In this document: one piece after another, positions 31,141-38,932 of the stretch
Layout: every line of letters begins with the position of its first letter
Numbering within the stretch: position 1 is the stretch's first letter
Assembly (NCBI RefSeq): GCF_014203365.1
Contig: NZ_JACHIS010000001.1
Span: 5,890,001-5,954,000, forward strand
Direction: 5' to 3'
DNA length: 64,000 nt
From: Actinoalloteichus hymeniacidonis
Lineage (GTDB): Bacteria > Actinomycetota > Actinomycetes > Mycobacteriales > Pseudonocardiaceae
Program-made: the position numbers and the translations under genes
Notes under the pieces: model-generated
What the model saw: the letters and a program-made list of their open reading frames with translations, nothing else
What the model was told of the DNA's origin: nothing
The model's database searches: none

Positions 31141-32400
31141 ATGACGCGACGGAACTCCCTCAGCGCCATCTCCGCCATGGGGCTGGTCTCGGCATTAGCG
31201 CTCGCCGCGTGTGGCTCCGGTGGCGCGGGCGATGCGAACGGCGACACGACGCTGACCTACTGGGACACCAGCGGGCCGAACGAATCCCCGGTCTTCGCCG
31301 AGATCGCCCAGGGCTGCGCCGAAGCGGGCGGCTACGACGTCACGATCGAGCAGGTCGCCTTCGATCAGGCCATCAACAACTACAAGACCGCCGCGCAGGC
31401 GGGGCAGGGCCCGGACGTGCTGCGCGCCGAGGTCGCCTGGGTGCCGCAACTCGCCGAGGGCGGCCTGGTTCAGGATCTCTCCGACACCGACCTCGCCGAT
31501 TCGGCCGATTTCCTGGCCACTCCGTGGAGTTCGACCCAGTACGACGGACGCACCTACGCCGTCCCGCAGGTCACCGACACGCTCGCGCTGCTCTACAACC
31601 GCGAGCTGCTCGCCGAGGCGGGAGTCGAACCGCCGACGACGTGGGCCGAAGTCGAGGAATCGGCCGAGGCGCTGGGCGGTGAGTCGACGATCTTCCTCAA
31701 CAACGACGCCTACTACGCGCTGCCGTTCATCTACGGCGCGGGCGGCGACCTACTCGACACCGAGAACCAGGAGATCCTGGTCAACGCGACCGAAGCCGTC
31801 GATGGCCTGAGCACCGCCAAGGACCTGCTCGACGCTGGGGCCGCGCAGACCGCGCTGGATCAGGGCAACTCCTACGGGAACATGAAGGCGGCCTTCACCG
31901 CGGGCGATGTCGCGATGATCATCGACGGCCCGTGGGCGATCGCGGAGCTGCTGGATGGCGCGGCCTTCGAGGACCCGGAGAATCTGGGTATCGCACCGGT
32001 CCCCGGCCCGACGGACGGCGAGGGCAACTCCCCGGTCGGCGGCCACGACTACGTCATCCGCCAGGGCAGCTCGGCGACCGAGTCCGCCCAGGACTTCATC
32101 GCCTGCATGAGCAGCACCGAATCCCAGATCACCATCGCCACCGAACTCGGTCTGCTGCCCACCCGCGAATCGGCCTACGAGGACGAGGCCGTCATCGATC
32201 AGCCGATCGTCTCGGCGTTCTCGCCGGTCATCGAGCAGGCCCGGCCTCGGCCGTGGATCCCGGAGGGCGGCGAGCTCTTCGACCCGCTCAAGATCGCCTA
32301 CTCCGACATCCTGGCGGGCAACGTCGAGCCACAGGCGGCGCTGGACGAGGTCGCCACCACCTACCGGGACACGATCCTCACCGACTACTCCGTCAACTAG
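31141..32400 (+). CDS. Sugar ABC transporter substrate-binding lipoprotein (CUT1 family)
   Basis: A 419-residue extracytoplasmic solute-binding protein. A type II signal peptide (basic MTRRN, hydrophobic ISAMGLVSALAL, lipobox LAAC at about residues 21-24) leads into a cluster-B binding-protein fold (TYWDTSG near the N-terminus; PQVTDTLALLYNRELLAEAG; GPWAIAELL). It is followed by two permeases and an ATPase, and precedes them 50 bp upstream. Closeness to otsAB makes trehalose or a maltose-like alpha-glucoside a reasonable guess at the ligand, but this is inference. A GGAGGG Shine-Dalgarno precedes the ATG. Confidence 0.92.
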   Translation: MTRRNSLSAISAMGLVSALALAACGSGGAGDANGDTTLTYWDTSGPNESPVFAEIAQGCAEAGGYDVTIEQVAFDQAINNYKTAAQAGQGPDVLRAEVAWVPQLAEGGLVQDLSDTDLADSADFLATPWSSTQYDGRTYAVPQVTDTLALLYNRELLAEAGVEPPTTWAEVEESAEALGGESTIFLNNDAYYALPFIYGAGGDLLDTENQEILVNATEAVDGLSTAKDLLDAGAAQTALDQGNSYGNMKAAFTAGDVAMIIDGPWAIAELLDGAAFEDPENLGIAPVPGPTDGEGNSPVGGHDYVIRQGSSATESAQDFIACMSSTESQITIATELGLLPTRESAYEDEAVIDQPIVSAFSPVIEQARPRPWIPEGGELFDPLKIAYSDILAGNVEPQAALDEVATTYRDTILTDYSVN

Positions 32401-32450
32401 CAGACCGCAGCCGCTGCCGACTCGCCAGGAAGAAAAGGAGGGCCGCCACC

Positions 32451-33368
32451 GTGCGTCGGTTCCTGGACCGATATTGGTACGCCTACGCGATGGTGCTGCC
32501 GGTCGTGGTGGTGATCAGCGTCCTCGTACTGCTCCCACTGGGGCAGGGTGTCTTCTTCACGATCACCGACATCAACGAGAACAACATCGCCAACCCGATC
32601 CTGGACCGCCCCGCCACCTTCGAGGTGGTGGGGCTGGCCAACTATCTGAACGTGCTCTCGGGCGACCCCGCCTACGGCGCGTTCTGGTCGACGCTGGTTC
32701 GAACCCTGATCTGGACGTTCTCGGGAGTGTTCTTCCACTACGTCATCGGGCTCGGGTTGGCGATGCTGCTCAATCGCCCGATGCGGATGCGCAGCCTGTA
32801 CCGGGTGCTGCTGATCCTGCCGTGGGCGGTGCCCGCCTTCATCAGCGCGTTCTCCTGGCGCTACCTGTTCAACGCCGACTACGGCTTGATCAACTGGGCG
32901 CTGGACTCGGTCGGGCTGCCGACGCCCGTGTGGTTGGGACAATCGGATATCGCGCTGGTCGCGGTGATCATCGTCAATGTCTGGCTCGGCGTGCCGTTCA
33001 TGATGGTGGCGCTGCTGGGCGGGCTCCAGTCCATCCCGGCCGATCTGTACGAGGCCGCCGAGATCGACGGAGCGAGCCCCTGGCAACGCTTCGTCCACGT
33101 CACCGTTCCGGCTCTGCGCTCGGTGTCGAACACGGTGGTGCTGCTGGGGATCATCTGGACCTTCAACATGTTCGCGGTGGTCTATCTGGTCACCGGGCCC
33201 AATCCCAACACCCGGATCCTGATCACCTACGCCTTCGAACGCTTCTTCTCCGGCGCCACCAGGGATTACGCGATCGCCTCCACCTACGGCGTGCTGATCC
33301 TCTCGGTATTGCTGGTCTTCGCGTCCGTCTACCGCCGCGCACTCAAGCGGCAGGGGGAGGTCTGGTGA
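32451..33368 (+). CDS. Sugar ABC transporter permease (MalF/UgpA type)
   Basis: A 305-residue inner-membrane permease with six hydrophobic helices, the first at WYAYAMVLPVVVVISVLVLL. The EAA loop that docks on the ATPase is YEAAEIDGASPWQRF near residue 200. The GTG at 32451 follows AAAAGGAGGG. Its stop overlaps the next permease start as GTGA, so the two permeases are translationally coupled, as expected for a heterodimeric channel. Confidence 0.93.
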   Translation: MRRFLDRYWYAYAMVLPVVVVISVLVLLPLGQGVFFTITDINENNIANPILDRPATFEVVGLANYLNVLSGDPAYGAFWSTLVRTLIWTFSGVFFHYVIGLGLAMLLNRPMRMRSLYRVLLILPWAVPAFISAFSWRYLFNADYGLINWALDSVGLPTPVWLGQSDIALVAVIIVNVWLGVPFMMVALLGGLQSIPADLYEAAEIDGASPWQRFVHVTVPALRSVSNTVVLLGIIWTFNMFAVVYLVTGPNPNTRILITYAFERFFSGATRDYAIASTYGVLILSVLLVFASVYRRALKRQGEVW

Positions 33369-34267
33369 GCATCGACGCAGCCTCGTTACAAGCCACTCGG
33401 CAGGCGACCCGCCGCAGACAGCCCAGCCGAGCCCGACGCTCCCGACTCGCGAGCATCGGGCTGCACGCAACACTGATCGTCGCCTCGTTCATCGCGGTGT
33501 TCCCGGTCTTCTGGGTGTTGGTGACCTCGTTCAAGCCGGATTCGCGGGCGATCGAGCCGACTCCGACGCTGGTGAACGAATCCAGCCTCGACAACTACCG
33601 GGCGATCCTGTCCGGGGAGAAGGGCGATTTCCTCGCCTGGTTCGGCAACTCGATCACGATCGCCGGGCTGACCACGGTGATCGCGCTCTTCCTCTCGTCG
33701 ACCACCGCGTATGCGGTCAGCAGGTTCGGTTTCCCGGGTCGGCGCGGGTTGATGCTGGGTTTCCTGGTGATCCAGATGTTCCCGTTCGCGGTGCTGATCG
33801 TGCCGCTCTACAACATCCTGCTGGGCCTGGGTCTGCATGGCTCGACCATCGGATTGGTGCTCGTCTACTGCACCACCGCGGTGCCCTTCTGTACCTACAT
33901 GTTGAAGGGCTACTTCGACACGATTCCCGTTGACATCGACGAGGCCAGTCGAGTAGACGGGCTCTCCCCGTTCGGCGTCTTCTGGCGTCTGGTGTTGCCG
34001 CTGTCCCGGCCTGGCCTGGCCGTCACCGCGTTCTACGCGTTCCTCACGGCCTGGGGTGAGGTGGCCTTCGCTTCGTCGCTGCTCTCGGTGGCCGACGAAT
34101 CGAAGACGCTGGCTGTCGGACTGCAGGTCTTCATTCAGCAGAACCGGACGGAGTGGGGACATCTCGCTGCCGCATCAATCCTTGTCGCGATCCCGGCGGT
34201 CGTGGTTTTCTACCTGGTACAGCGCTTCCTGGTGTCCGGTCTGGCGGCCGGCGGCGTCAAGGGTTAA
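33365..34267 (+). CDS. Sugar ABC transporter permease (MalG/UgpE type)
   Basis: A 300-residue partner permease. After a basic, soluble N-terminus, six helices start at LHATLIVASFIAVFPVFWVL; the EAA loop is DEASRVDGLSPFGVF near residue 195. The GTG start is coupled to the preceding permease by the 4-nt GTGA overlap. The ATPase gene follows after 118 bp, a gap large enough for its own promoter. Confidence 0.93.
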   Translation: MSIDAASLQATRQATRRRQPSRARRSRLASIGLHATLIVASFIAVFPVFWVLVTSFKPDSRAIEPTPTLVNESSLDNYRAILSGEKGDFLAWFGNSITIAGLTTVIALFLSSTTAYAVSRFGFPGRRGLMLGFLVIQMFPFAVLIVPLYNILLGLGLHGSTIGLVLVYCTTAVPFCTYMLKGYFDTIPVDIDEASRVDGLSPFGVFWRLVLPLSRPGLAVTAFYAFLTAWGEVAFASSLLSVADESKTLAVGLQVFIQQNRTEWGHLAAASILVAIPAVVVFYLVQRFLVSGLAAGGVKG

Positions 34268-34385
34268 TCGAACAAGAACCTCACATAGTGGAGACGATGC
34301 TCGCAGACCATCTGCCCGCGAAAGCAGCAGGCAGAAGCCGTCCGGCGGCTCGGATTCACTACCTCCAACGTGGAAGGTGCAGCAA

Positions 34386-35480
34386 ATGGCCGATGTGGCT
34401 TACAGGGGTGCTTCTCGGGTGTTCACCGGAACCCCACCGGTCAAGGCCGTGGACCAACTCGATCTCGAGGTCGCCGACGGCGAGTTCCTCGTCCTGGTCG
34501 GCCCCTCCGGGTCCGGGAAATCCACCGCCCTACGCATGCTCGCCGGACTCGAGGACATCGACGAAGGCGCCATCCACATCGGCGGCCGCGACGTCACCCA
34601 CACCCCACCCAAGGGCCGCGACATCGCCATGGTCTTCCAGTCCTACGCCCTCTACCCCCACATGACCGTCGCCGAGAACATGGGCTTCGCCCTCAAACTC
34701 CGCCGCACCCCCAAAGACCAGATCAAAACCAAGGTCGACGAAGCCGCCCGCATGCTCGACCTCACCAACTACCTCGACCGCAAACCCAAAGCCCTCTCCG
34801 GCGGACAACGCCAACGCGTCGCCATGGGCCGCGCCATCGTCCGCGAACCCTCCGTCTTCCTCATGGACGAACCCCTCTCCAACCTCGACGCCAAACTCCG
34901 CGTCGAAACCCGCGCCAACATCGCCGCCCTCCAACAACGCCTCGACACCACCACCATCTACGTCACCCACGACCAAGTCGAGGCCATGACCATGGGCCAC
35001 CGCGTCGCCGTCCTCAAAGACGGACTCCTCCAACAATGCGACACCCCCCGCGCCCTCTACGACACCCCCACCAACGCCTTCGTCGCCGGCTTCATGGGCT
35101 CCCCCGCCATGAACCTCAAAACCGCCACCCTCACCCCCCAAGGCGCCCAACTCGACGGCCTCACCATCCCCCTCACCCCCGAAACCCAGAAAACCCTCAA
35201 CACCACCACCATCACCCTCGGCATCCGCCCCGAGAACCTCACCCTCACCACCAACAACCAACCCGGCATCGGACTCACCGTCGACCTCGTCGAGGAACTC
35301 GGCGCCGACGCCTACGTCTACGCCACCACCACCAACACCGACACCCCCGAACGCTTCATCGTCCGCGCCGACGCCCACAACCCACCCACCATCGGCCAAA
35401 CCATCACCGCCACCCTCACCACCCCCCACCACACCCACCTCTTCCACCCCGAAACCGGACAACGCATCACCACCAACTGA
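34386..35480 (+). CDS. Sugar ABC transporter ATPase (MsiK/UgpC/MalK type)
   Basis: A 364-residue ATPase. Walker A GPSGSGKST, signature LSGGQRQRVAMGRAIV, Walker B FLMDEPLSNLDA, H-loop THDQVEAM, then a C-terminal OB/TOBE domain (GIRPENLTLT). In Actinobacteria such ATPases (MsiK) can serve several sugar importers; this one lies 118 bp behind two permeases. Base use is odd: after about codon 40 the coding strand is strongly C-rich and G-poor, with CTC, ACC, CCC and even AAA preferred, unlike the first codons and the neighbouring genes. The ATG at 34386 fits the family N-terminus. Confidence 0.95.
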   Translation: MADVAYRGASRVFTGTPPVKAVDQLDLEVADGEFLVLVGPSGSGKSTALRMLAGLEDIDEGAIHIGGRDVTHTPPKGRDIAMVFQSYALYPHMTVAENMGFALKLRRTPKDQIKTKVDEAARMLDLTNYLDRKPKALSGGQRQRVAMGRAIVREPSVFLMDEPLSNLDAKLRVETRANIAALQQRLDTTTIYVTHDQVEAMTMGHRVAVLKDGLLQQCDTPRALYDTPTNAFVAGFMGSPAMNLKTATLTPQGAQLDGLTIPLTPETQKTLNTTTITLGIRPENLTLTTNNQPGIGLTVDLVEELGADAYVYATTTNTDTPERFIVRADAHNPPTIGQTITATLTTPHHTHLFHPETGQRITTN

Positions 35481-35514
35481 GTGGTGATCAGCCGGATTTA
35501 ATAAGCACACTTTC

Positions 35515-35546
35515 CACCGCCCGCCGCGTTTTGCCGGCGGGCGGTG
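35515..35546 (+). terminator. Terminator after the sugar importer ATPase
   Basis: CACCGCCCGCCG (35515-35526) pairs perfectly with CGGCGGGCGGTG (35535-35546) across an 8-nt, T-containing loop, 34 bp beyond the ATPase stop. Confidence 0.82.
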
Positions 35547-35627
35547 TGTGTTCTGGGGTCATCCGAGTGCATTCGGTCACCTCAATGCGCCACCATGGGA
35601 CGGACACGTTGCGTAAGGGGGCGCGCA

Positions 35628-36395
35628 TTGTCCGTGACCGAAGTGGTTGCGCAGTTGCGGCAGGCATATGCGCTGGTAGTCGAAGCTCGGGAGGCCGCAA
35701 CACGGGCCGAGGCCGCGATAGCGGCGGGTTCGGAGATCTTCGCCGAGGGCACTAGGGGATCGATCTGGCCGCAGGTCCGCGAGATCCACACGCTGGGCCG
35801 GGCCGCACGTGAGGATGTCGAACTGGCCTTAAGCGAGTTGGGCCAAGCACAGGACATCATCGATGGGTACTGCTTCGCGATCGCCGGACACGGGATCGGC
35901 CCACCCGGCGTAGATATCGGTTCCGGTGGGTCGGCGGGCGCGCGGACTCCTGGCACCGAGGAGCCGCCACCAGCACTGTCAGACGGTGGCGATCAACGAG
36001 ACCATTACCCGGAGTGGATCGCCGAACGCGAACGAGCTGGCGCGATCATCGATCGAGATAACGTCGACCGCATGAGCAAGTTGCCGGACGGGCGGACCGT
36101 GTGGGTGGAAGGGAAAAATTCGGAAGGCGGGTCAGACCACATCCTTTCTATTGACCGGATAGGACACTTCGAACGGGTGGGGATCCCAAAACATAAGGTT
36201 ATGGATCTCCTTTTCGTCGCCCTAGAGCGGGGTGTGATCGTCGGATACAGCGGCAGAGACCGTCCGGTGTACGAAGTAACATTTGAAAATGAGAGGCGCC
36301 GCATAGCGATTACGGTCACCTCGAAGGGGTTGATTGTTGGCGCCCATCCAATTTCATTAAAGCGAAAGCTTCGCCAGCATGCCTATAGGAGCTAG
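35628..36395 (+). CDS. Candidate polymorphic toxin: helical N-domain, Gly/Pro linker, variable C-terminal domain
   Basis: A protein of about 255 residues, not a family I can name with certainty. Residues 1-90 are an alpha-helical, Ala/Glu-rich domain (SVTEVVAQLRQAYALVVEAR) similar in style to WXG-like or DUF6244-type actinobacterial proteins. Residues 92-125 are a Gly/Pro/Thr linker. Residues 126-255 are a compact, beta-rich C-terminal domain containing RIGHFERVGIPKHK and YSGRDRPVYEV, with several His, Lys and Arg that could be catalytic. Base composition turns AT-richer in the C-terminal part. A small acidic gene follows at once, as in toxin/immunity pairs. Start is TTG (35628) behind AAGGGGG, or GTG two codons later. 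Confidence 0.55.
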   Translation: MSVTEVVAQLRQAYALVVEAREAATRAEAAIAAGSEIFAEGTRGSIWPQVREIHTLGRAAREDVELALSELGQAQDIIDGYCFAIAGHGIGPPGVDIGSGGSAGARTPGTEEPPPALSDGGDQRDHYPEWIAERERAGAIIDRDNVDRMSKLPDGRTVWVEGKNSEGGSDHILSIDRIGHFERVGIPKHKVMDLLFVALERGVIVGYSGRDRPVYEVTFENERRRIAITVTSKGLIVGAHPISLKRKLRQHAYRS

Positions 36396-36396
36396 A

Positions 36397-36744
36397 GTGA
36401 TCCGTTCAGTAGTGGTCTCTTTGTTGACAGGATGGCAGGAAGATCCGTTCTATTACGACTTCGACGACCCGGAGGAGTACAATCATTCGATCGAGGAGGC
36501 TGGCGAACAATTGCAGCTCCCTGCCGACCTGATCAGCGACATCAGGGCATGGGACGCCGAATATCAAGCGACCTACAATCCAGATGAATTCCATAAATCC
36601 GGCTTCTCCAGCCCAGAGATCGCGGCCGCATGGCGGGAGCGGGGCAAGGAATTGGCGGCGCGGATCAAGCGGGAGTCGCCGGTTACGGCCAGCGTGGATT
36701 ATCAGGCCAACGGCCTGATCCCGAAGGGCAGCTGCATGTTCTGA
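36397..36744 (+). CDS. Candidate immunity protein for the upstream toxin-like gene
   Basis: A 115-residue acidic protein (WQEDPFYYDFDDPEEYN near the N-terminus; ARIKRESP and VDYQANGLIPKGSCMF at the end). The GTG starts one base after the toxin-like gene stops, behind an AGGAG, so the two are translationally coupled. Size, acidity and position fit an immunity protein. The last 34 residues are matched at 18 positions by a short ORF at 57450-57602, which suggests a small family. No biochemical role can be read directly. A start 6 codons upstream (36379) is possible. Confidence 0.6.
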   Translation: MIRSVVVSLLTGWQEDPFYYDFDDPEEYNHSIEEAGEQLQLPADLISDIRAWDAEYQATYNPDEFHKSGFSSPEIAAAWRERGKELAARIKRESPVTASVDYQANGLIPKGSCMF

Positions 36745-36857
36745 CCGGCCCGCACTCCCACTCCGGCCGGCCAAGATCAACCGGGGCGCCTCATCCATTC
36801 GGCGGTCTAGCCACCTCGTGCACCCCGAACGGAGTAAGGACAGGGGCTACACTGATT

Positions 36858-36872
36858 TGACTATCGTTTCCA
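36858..36872 (+). promoter_or_regulatory. Candidate Zur box upstream of the zinc importer
   Basis: TGACTATCGTTTCCA matches the actinobacterial Zur consensus TGAAAATGATTTTCA at 10 of 15 positions, keeping the TGA...CA ends and the inner A-T...TTT. It ends 31 bp before the ATG of the metal-binding lipoprotein gene. Confidence 0.5.
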
Positions 36873-36903
36873 TCTTCCGAAGTCAGTCGCAGGAGGCCCA
36901 CCC

Positions 36904-38031
36904 ATGAGATCCCGATTGCGTCGACCTGCCGCCCTGGTGGGCGGCTTGGCGGTCACCGCGCTGACGCTCGCGGCATGCGGCGACGGCGGGGCCGGCCAGC
37001 AGGGGGACGCGGGCGACGGATCACTCAGGGTGGCTGCTTCCACGAACGTGTGGGGCAGCGTGGCGCAGGCCGTCGGCGGCGACGAGATCGAGGTCGTTGC
37101 GATCATCGATGACCCGTCCGCAGACCCGCACTCCTACGAGAGCACGCCCCGCGACGCTGCCGAGGTGCAGGACTCCGACCTGGTGGTGCTCAACGGCGGC
37201 GGCTACGACGAGTTCATGCGCAGCATTCTCGACTCGATCGGCTCGGATAAACCGACCGTCGACGCGGCCGAACTCGTCGGCGTCGAGGGCCACAGCCATG
37301 CCCACGAGGACGAGTCGGGCCATGGCGAGGACGACCACGCCCACGACGACGAGGACCACGCGGACGAGGGCGAGCACGGACACGGCGAGGACGAGCACGC
37401 CGAGGAAGACCACGGAGCCGAAGAACACGCCGACGAGGACCACGGCACTGAAGATCACAGCGACGCAGGCCACGAGCACGACCACGCTCACGAGCACGGC
37501 GAGGACAACGAACACGTCTGGTACGACGTCGACACCGTCGCCGCCGTCGCCGACGCGGTAGCCGCCGAACTCGGCGAGCTCGACCCCGACGGCGCCGAGA
37601 CCTACACCGCCAACGCCGAGGCCTTCCACGCCGAGATCGACACGCTGCGCACCCAGATCGAGGGCATCGGCGCCGAACTCGACGGCGAAGCACACATCCT
37701 GTCGACCGAACCCCTCGGCCAGTACGTCTTCGAGCAGGCCGGTCTGCACGATGTGACTCCGACCGACTTCCTCCGCGCCGTCGACGCCGAGACCGACCCA
37801 CCCGCCGCCGCCATCGCCGAGATCAACGAGGCGGTCGATTCGGGCGAGATCAACGCGCTGGTGTTCAATCCACAGACGGAGACGTCGGTGACCAGCCGGG
37901 TCCGGGAACGGGCCGAAGCGGCAGGCATCCCGGTCGTGGAGTTCACCGAGACGCTCCCCGCCGATCAGCAGGACTACCTCGCGTGGATGTCGGCGCAGGT
38001 CGATTCGCTTTCGGTGGCCTTGACGCCGTGA
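36904..38031 (+). CDS. znuA: Zinc-type ABC transporter substrate-binding lipoprotein (ZnuA-like)
   Basis: A 375-residue cluster A-I metal-binding protein. Signal peptide with lipobox TLAAC near residue 23; then VAASTNVWGSVAQAVGG and DPHSYESTP with a metal-binding His. Between about residues 125 and 200 is a long loop made almost wholly of His, Asp and Glu with Gly/Ala, containing dozens of potential zinc ligands. After it come HVWYDVDTVAAVADAVA and, near the C-terminus, VFNPQTETSVTSRV and FTETLP. The His/acid loop is typical of zinc-specific ZnuA. First gene of znuACB. Confidence 0.9.
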   Translation: MRSRLRRPAALVGGLAVTALTLAACGDGGAGQQGDAGDGSLRVAASTNVWGSVAQAVGGDEIEVVAIIDDPSADPHSYESTPRDAAEVQDSDLVVLNGGGYDEFMRSILDSIGSDKPTVDAAELVGVEGHSHAHEDESGHGEDDHAHDDEDHADEGEHGHGEDEHAEEDHGAEEHADEDHGTEDHSDAGHEHDHAHEHGEDNEHVWYDVDTVAAVADAVAAELGELDPDGAETYTANAEAFHAEIDTLRTQIEGIGAELDGEAHILSTEPLGQYVFEQAGLHDVTPTDFLRAVDAETDPPAAAIAEINEAVDSGEINALVFNPQTETSVTSRVRERAEAAGIPVVEFTETLPADQQDYLAWMSAQVDSLSVALTP

Positions 38032-38107
38032 CGACTGCCGGGCTCGACCGGCCGCCGCACGCACCCCGATCGCCTTCCGACGATCAACGGCAACGATGAG
38101 GACGGGC

Positions 38108-38932
38108 ATGGCATCCAGCGCCGAACATCCCGCCGCCTTGCAGCTGCGGTCGGCCACCCTCGCCTTCGGCGAGCGCACGCTGTGGGACGGGCTCGATCTG
38201 GAGGTCCAGCCGGGCGAGTTCCTGGCGGTGCTCGGGCCGAACGGCTCCGGCAAGACGAGCCTGCTGCGGGTGTTGCTCGGCCTACAACCCCTCACCAGCG
38301 GCGAGGCCCGCATCGGTGGGATGCCGCCCGGCAGCCGCAATCGACGGATCGGTTACATCCCGCAGCAACGCAGTGTCGAGCCGACCTTGACCGTCCGGGG
38401 CCGTGACCTGGTCGGGCTCGGGCTGGACGGCCATCGTTGGGGTATCGGCTGGCGGGGTAGGCAGGAACGCCGGGAGCGGGTGGACGCGGCCTTGGCCTCG
38501 GTCGATGCCTTCGACTTCGGAAATCGGCCGCTCGGCCTGCTCTCCGGCGGCGAGCAGCAACGGCTTCGGGTGGCCCAGGCGTTGGTGGGCGACCCGGCGC
38601 TGCTGCTGTGCGACGAGCCGCTGTTGTCGCTGGACCTGGCGAGTCAGCGGATGGTGAGCCAGCTGGTCGCGGGCGCCGCCCGCCGCAAGGATGCCGCCGT
38701 CCTGTTCGTCACGCACGAGATCAACCCGGTGTTGCCGGTGGTCGACCGGGTGCTCTACCTGGTCGACGGGCGCTTCCGGGTGGGCACCCCCGACGAGGTG
38801 ATGACCTCCGAGACGCTGTCCGAGTTGTATCGGACACCGGTCGAGGTCATCCGGCTCGCCGATCGAATCGTGGTGGTCGGTGGCGAGAACGGTGCGGCCG
38901 CCCACCACCACCCGTTGGAAGAGACCACGTGA
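38108..38932 (+). CDS. znuC: Metal ABC transporter ATPase (ZnuC-like)
   Basis: A 274-residue ATPase: Walker A GPNGSGKTS, signature LLSGGEQQRLRVAQAL, Walker B LLLCDEPLLSLD, H-loop FVTHEINPV. A His-rich end (AAAHHHPLEETT) may touch metal. The ATG at 38108 lies 5 nt behind AGGA; an ATG at 38096 is the alternative. Its stop overlaps the permease start (GTGA). It is 76 bp behind the binding protein and part of the same operon. Confidence 0.92.
   Translation: MASSAEHPAALQLRSATLAFGERTLWDGLDLEVQPGEFLAVLGPNGSGKTSLLRVLLGLQPLTSGEARIGGMPPGSRNRRIGYIPQQRSVEPTLTVRGRDLVGLGLDGHRWGIGWRGRQERRERVDAALASVDAFDFGNRPLGLLSGGEQQRLRVAQALVGDPALLLCDEPLLSLDLASQRMVSQLVAGAARRKDAAVLFVTHEINPVLPVVDRVLYLVDGRFRVGTPDEVMTSETLSELYRTPVEVIRLADRIVVVGGENGAAAHHHPLEETT

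Noticed and set aside
34530-35510. A 326-codon frame antisense to the MsiK-type ATPase gene
   Set aside because: It translates to a Gly/Val/Glu-rich repetitive protein with no domain; it stays open only because the sense strand is C-rich and G-poor.
37276-37515. Repeated GAC/CAC-rich DNA as a possible CRISPR or satellite repeat
   Set aside because: It is an in-frame His/Asp/Glu-rich coding stretch of ZnuA without fixed repeat units or spacers.
37021-38340. A 439-codon frame antisense to znuA
   Set aside because: The Val/Leu-rich stretch is the mirror of the His/Asp/Glu codons of the ZnuA loop, not a membrane protein.
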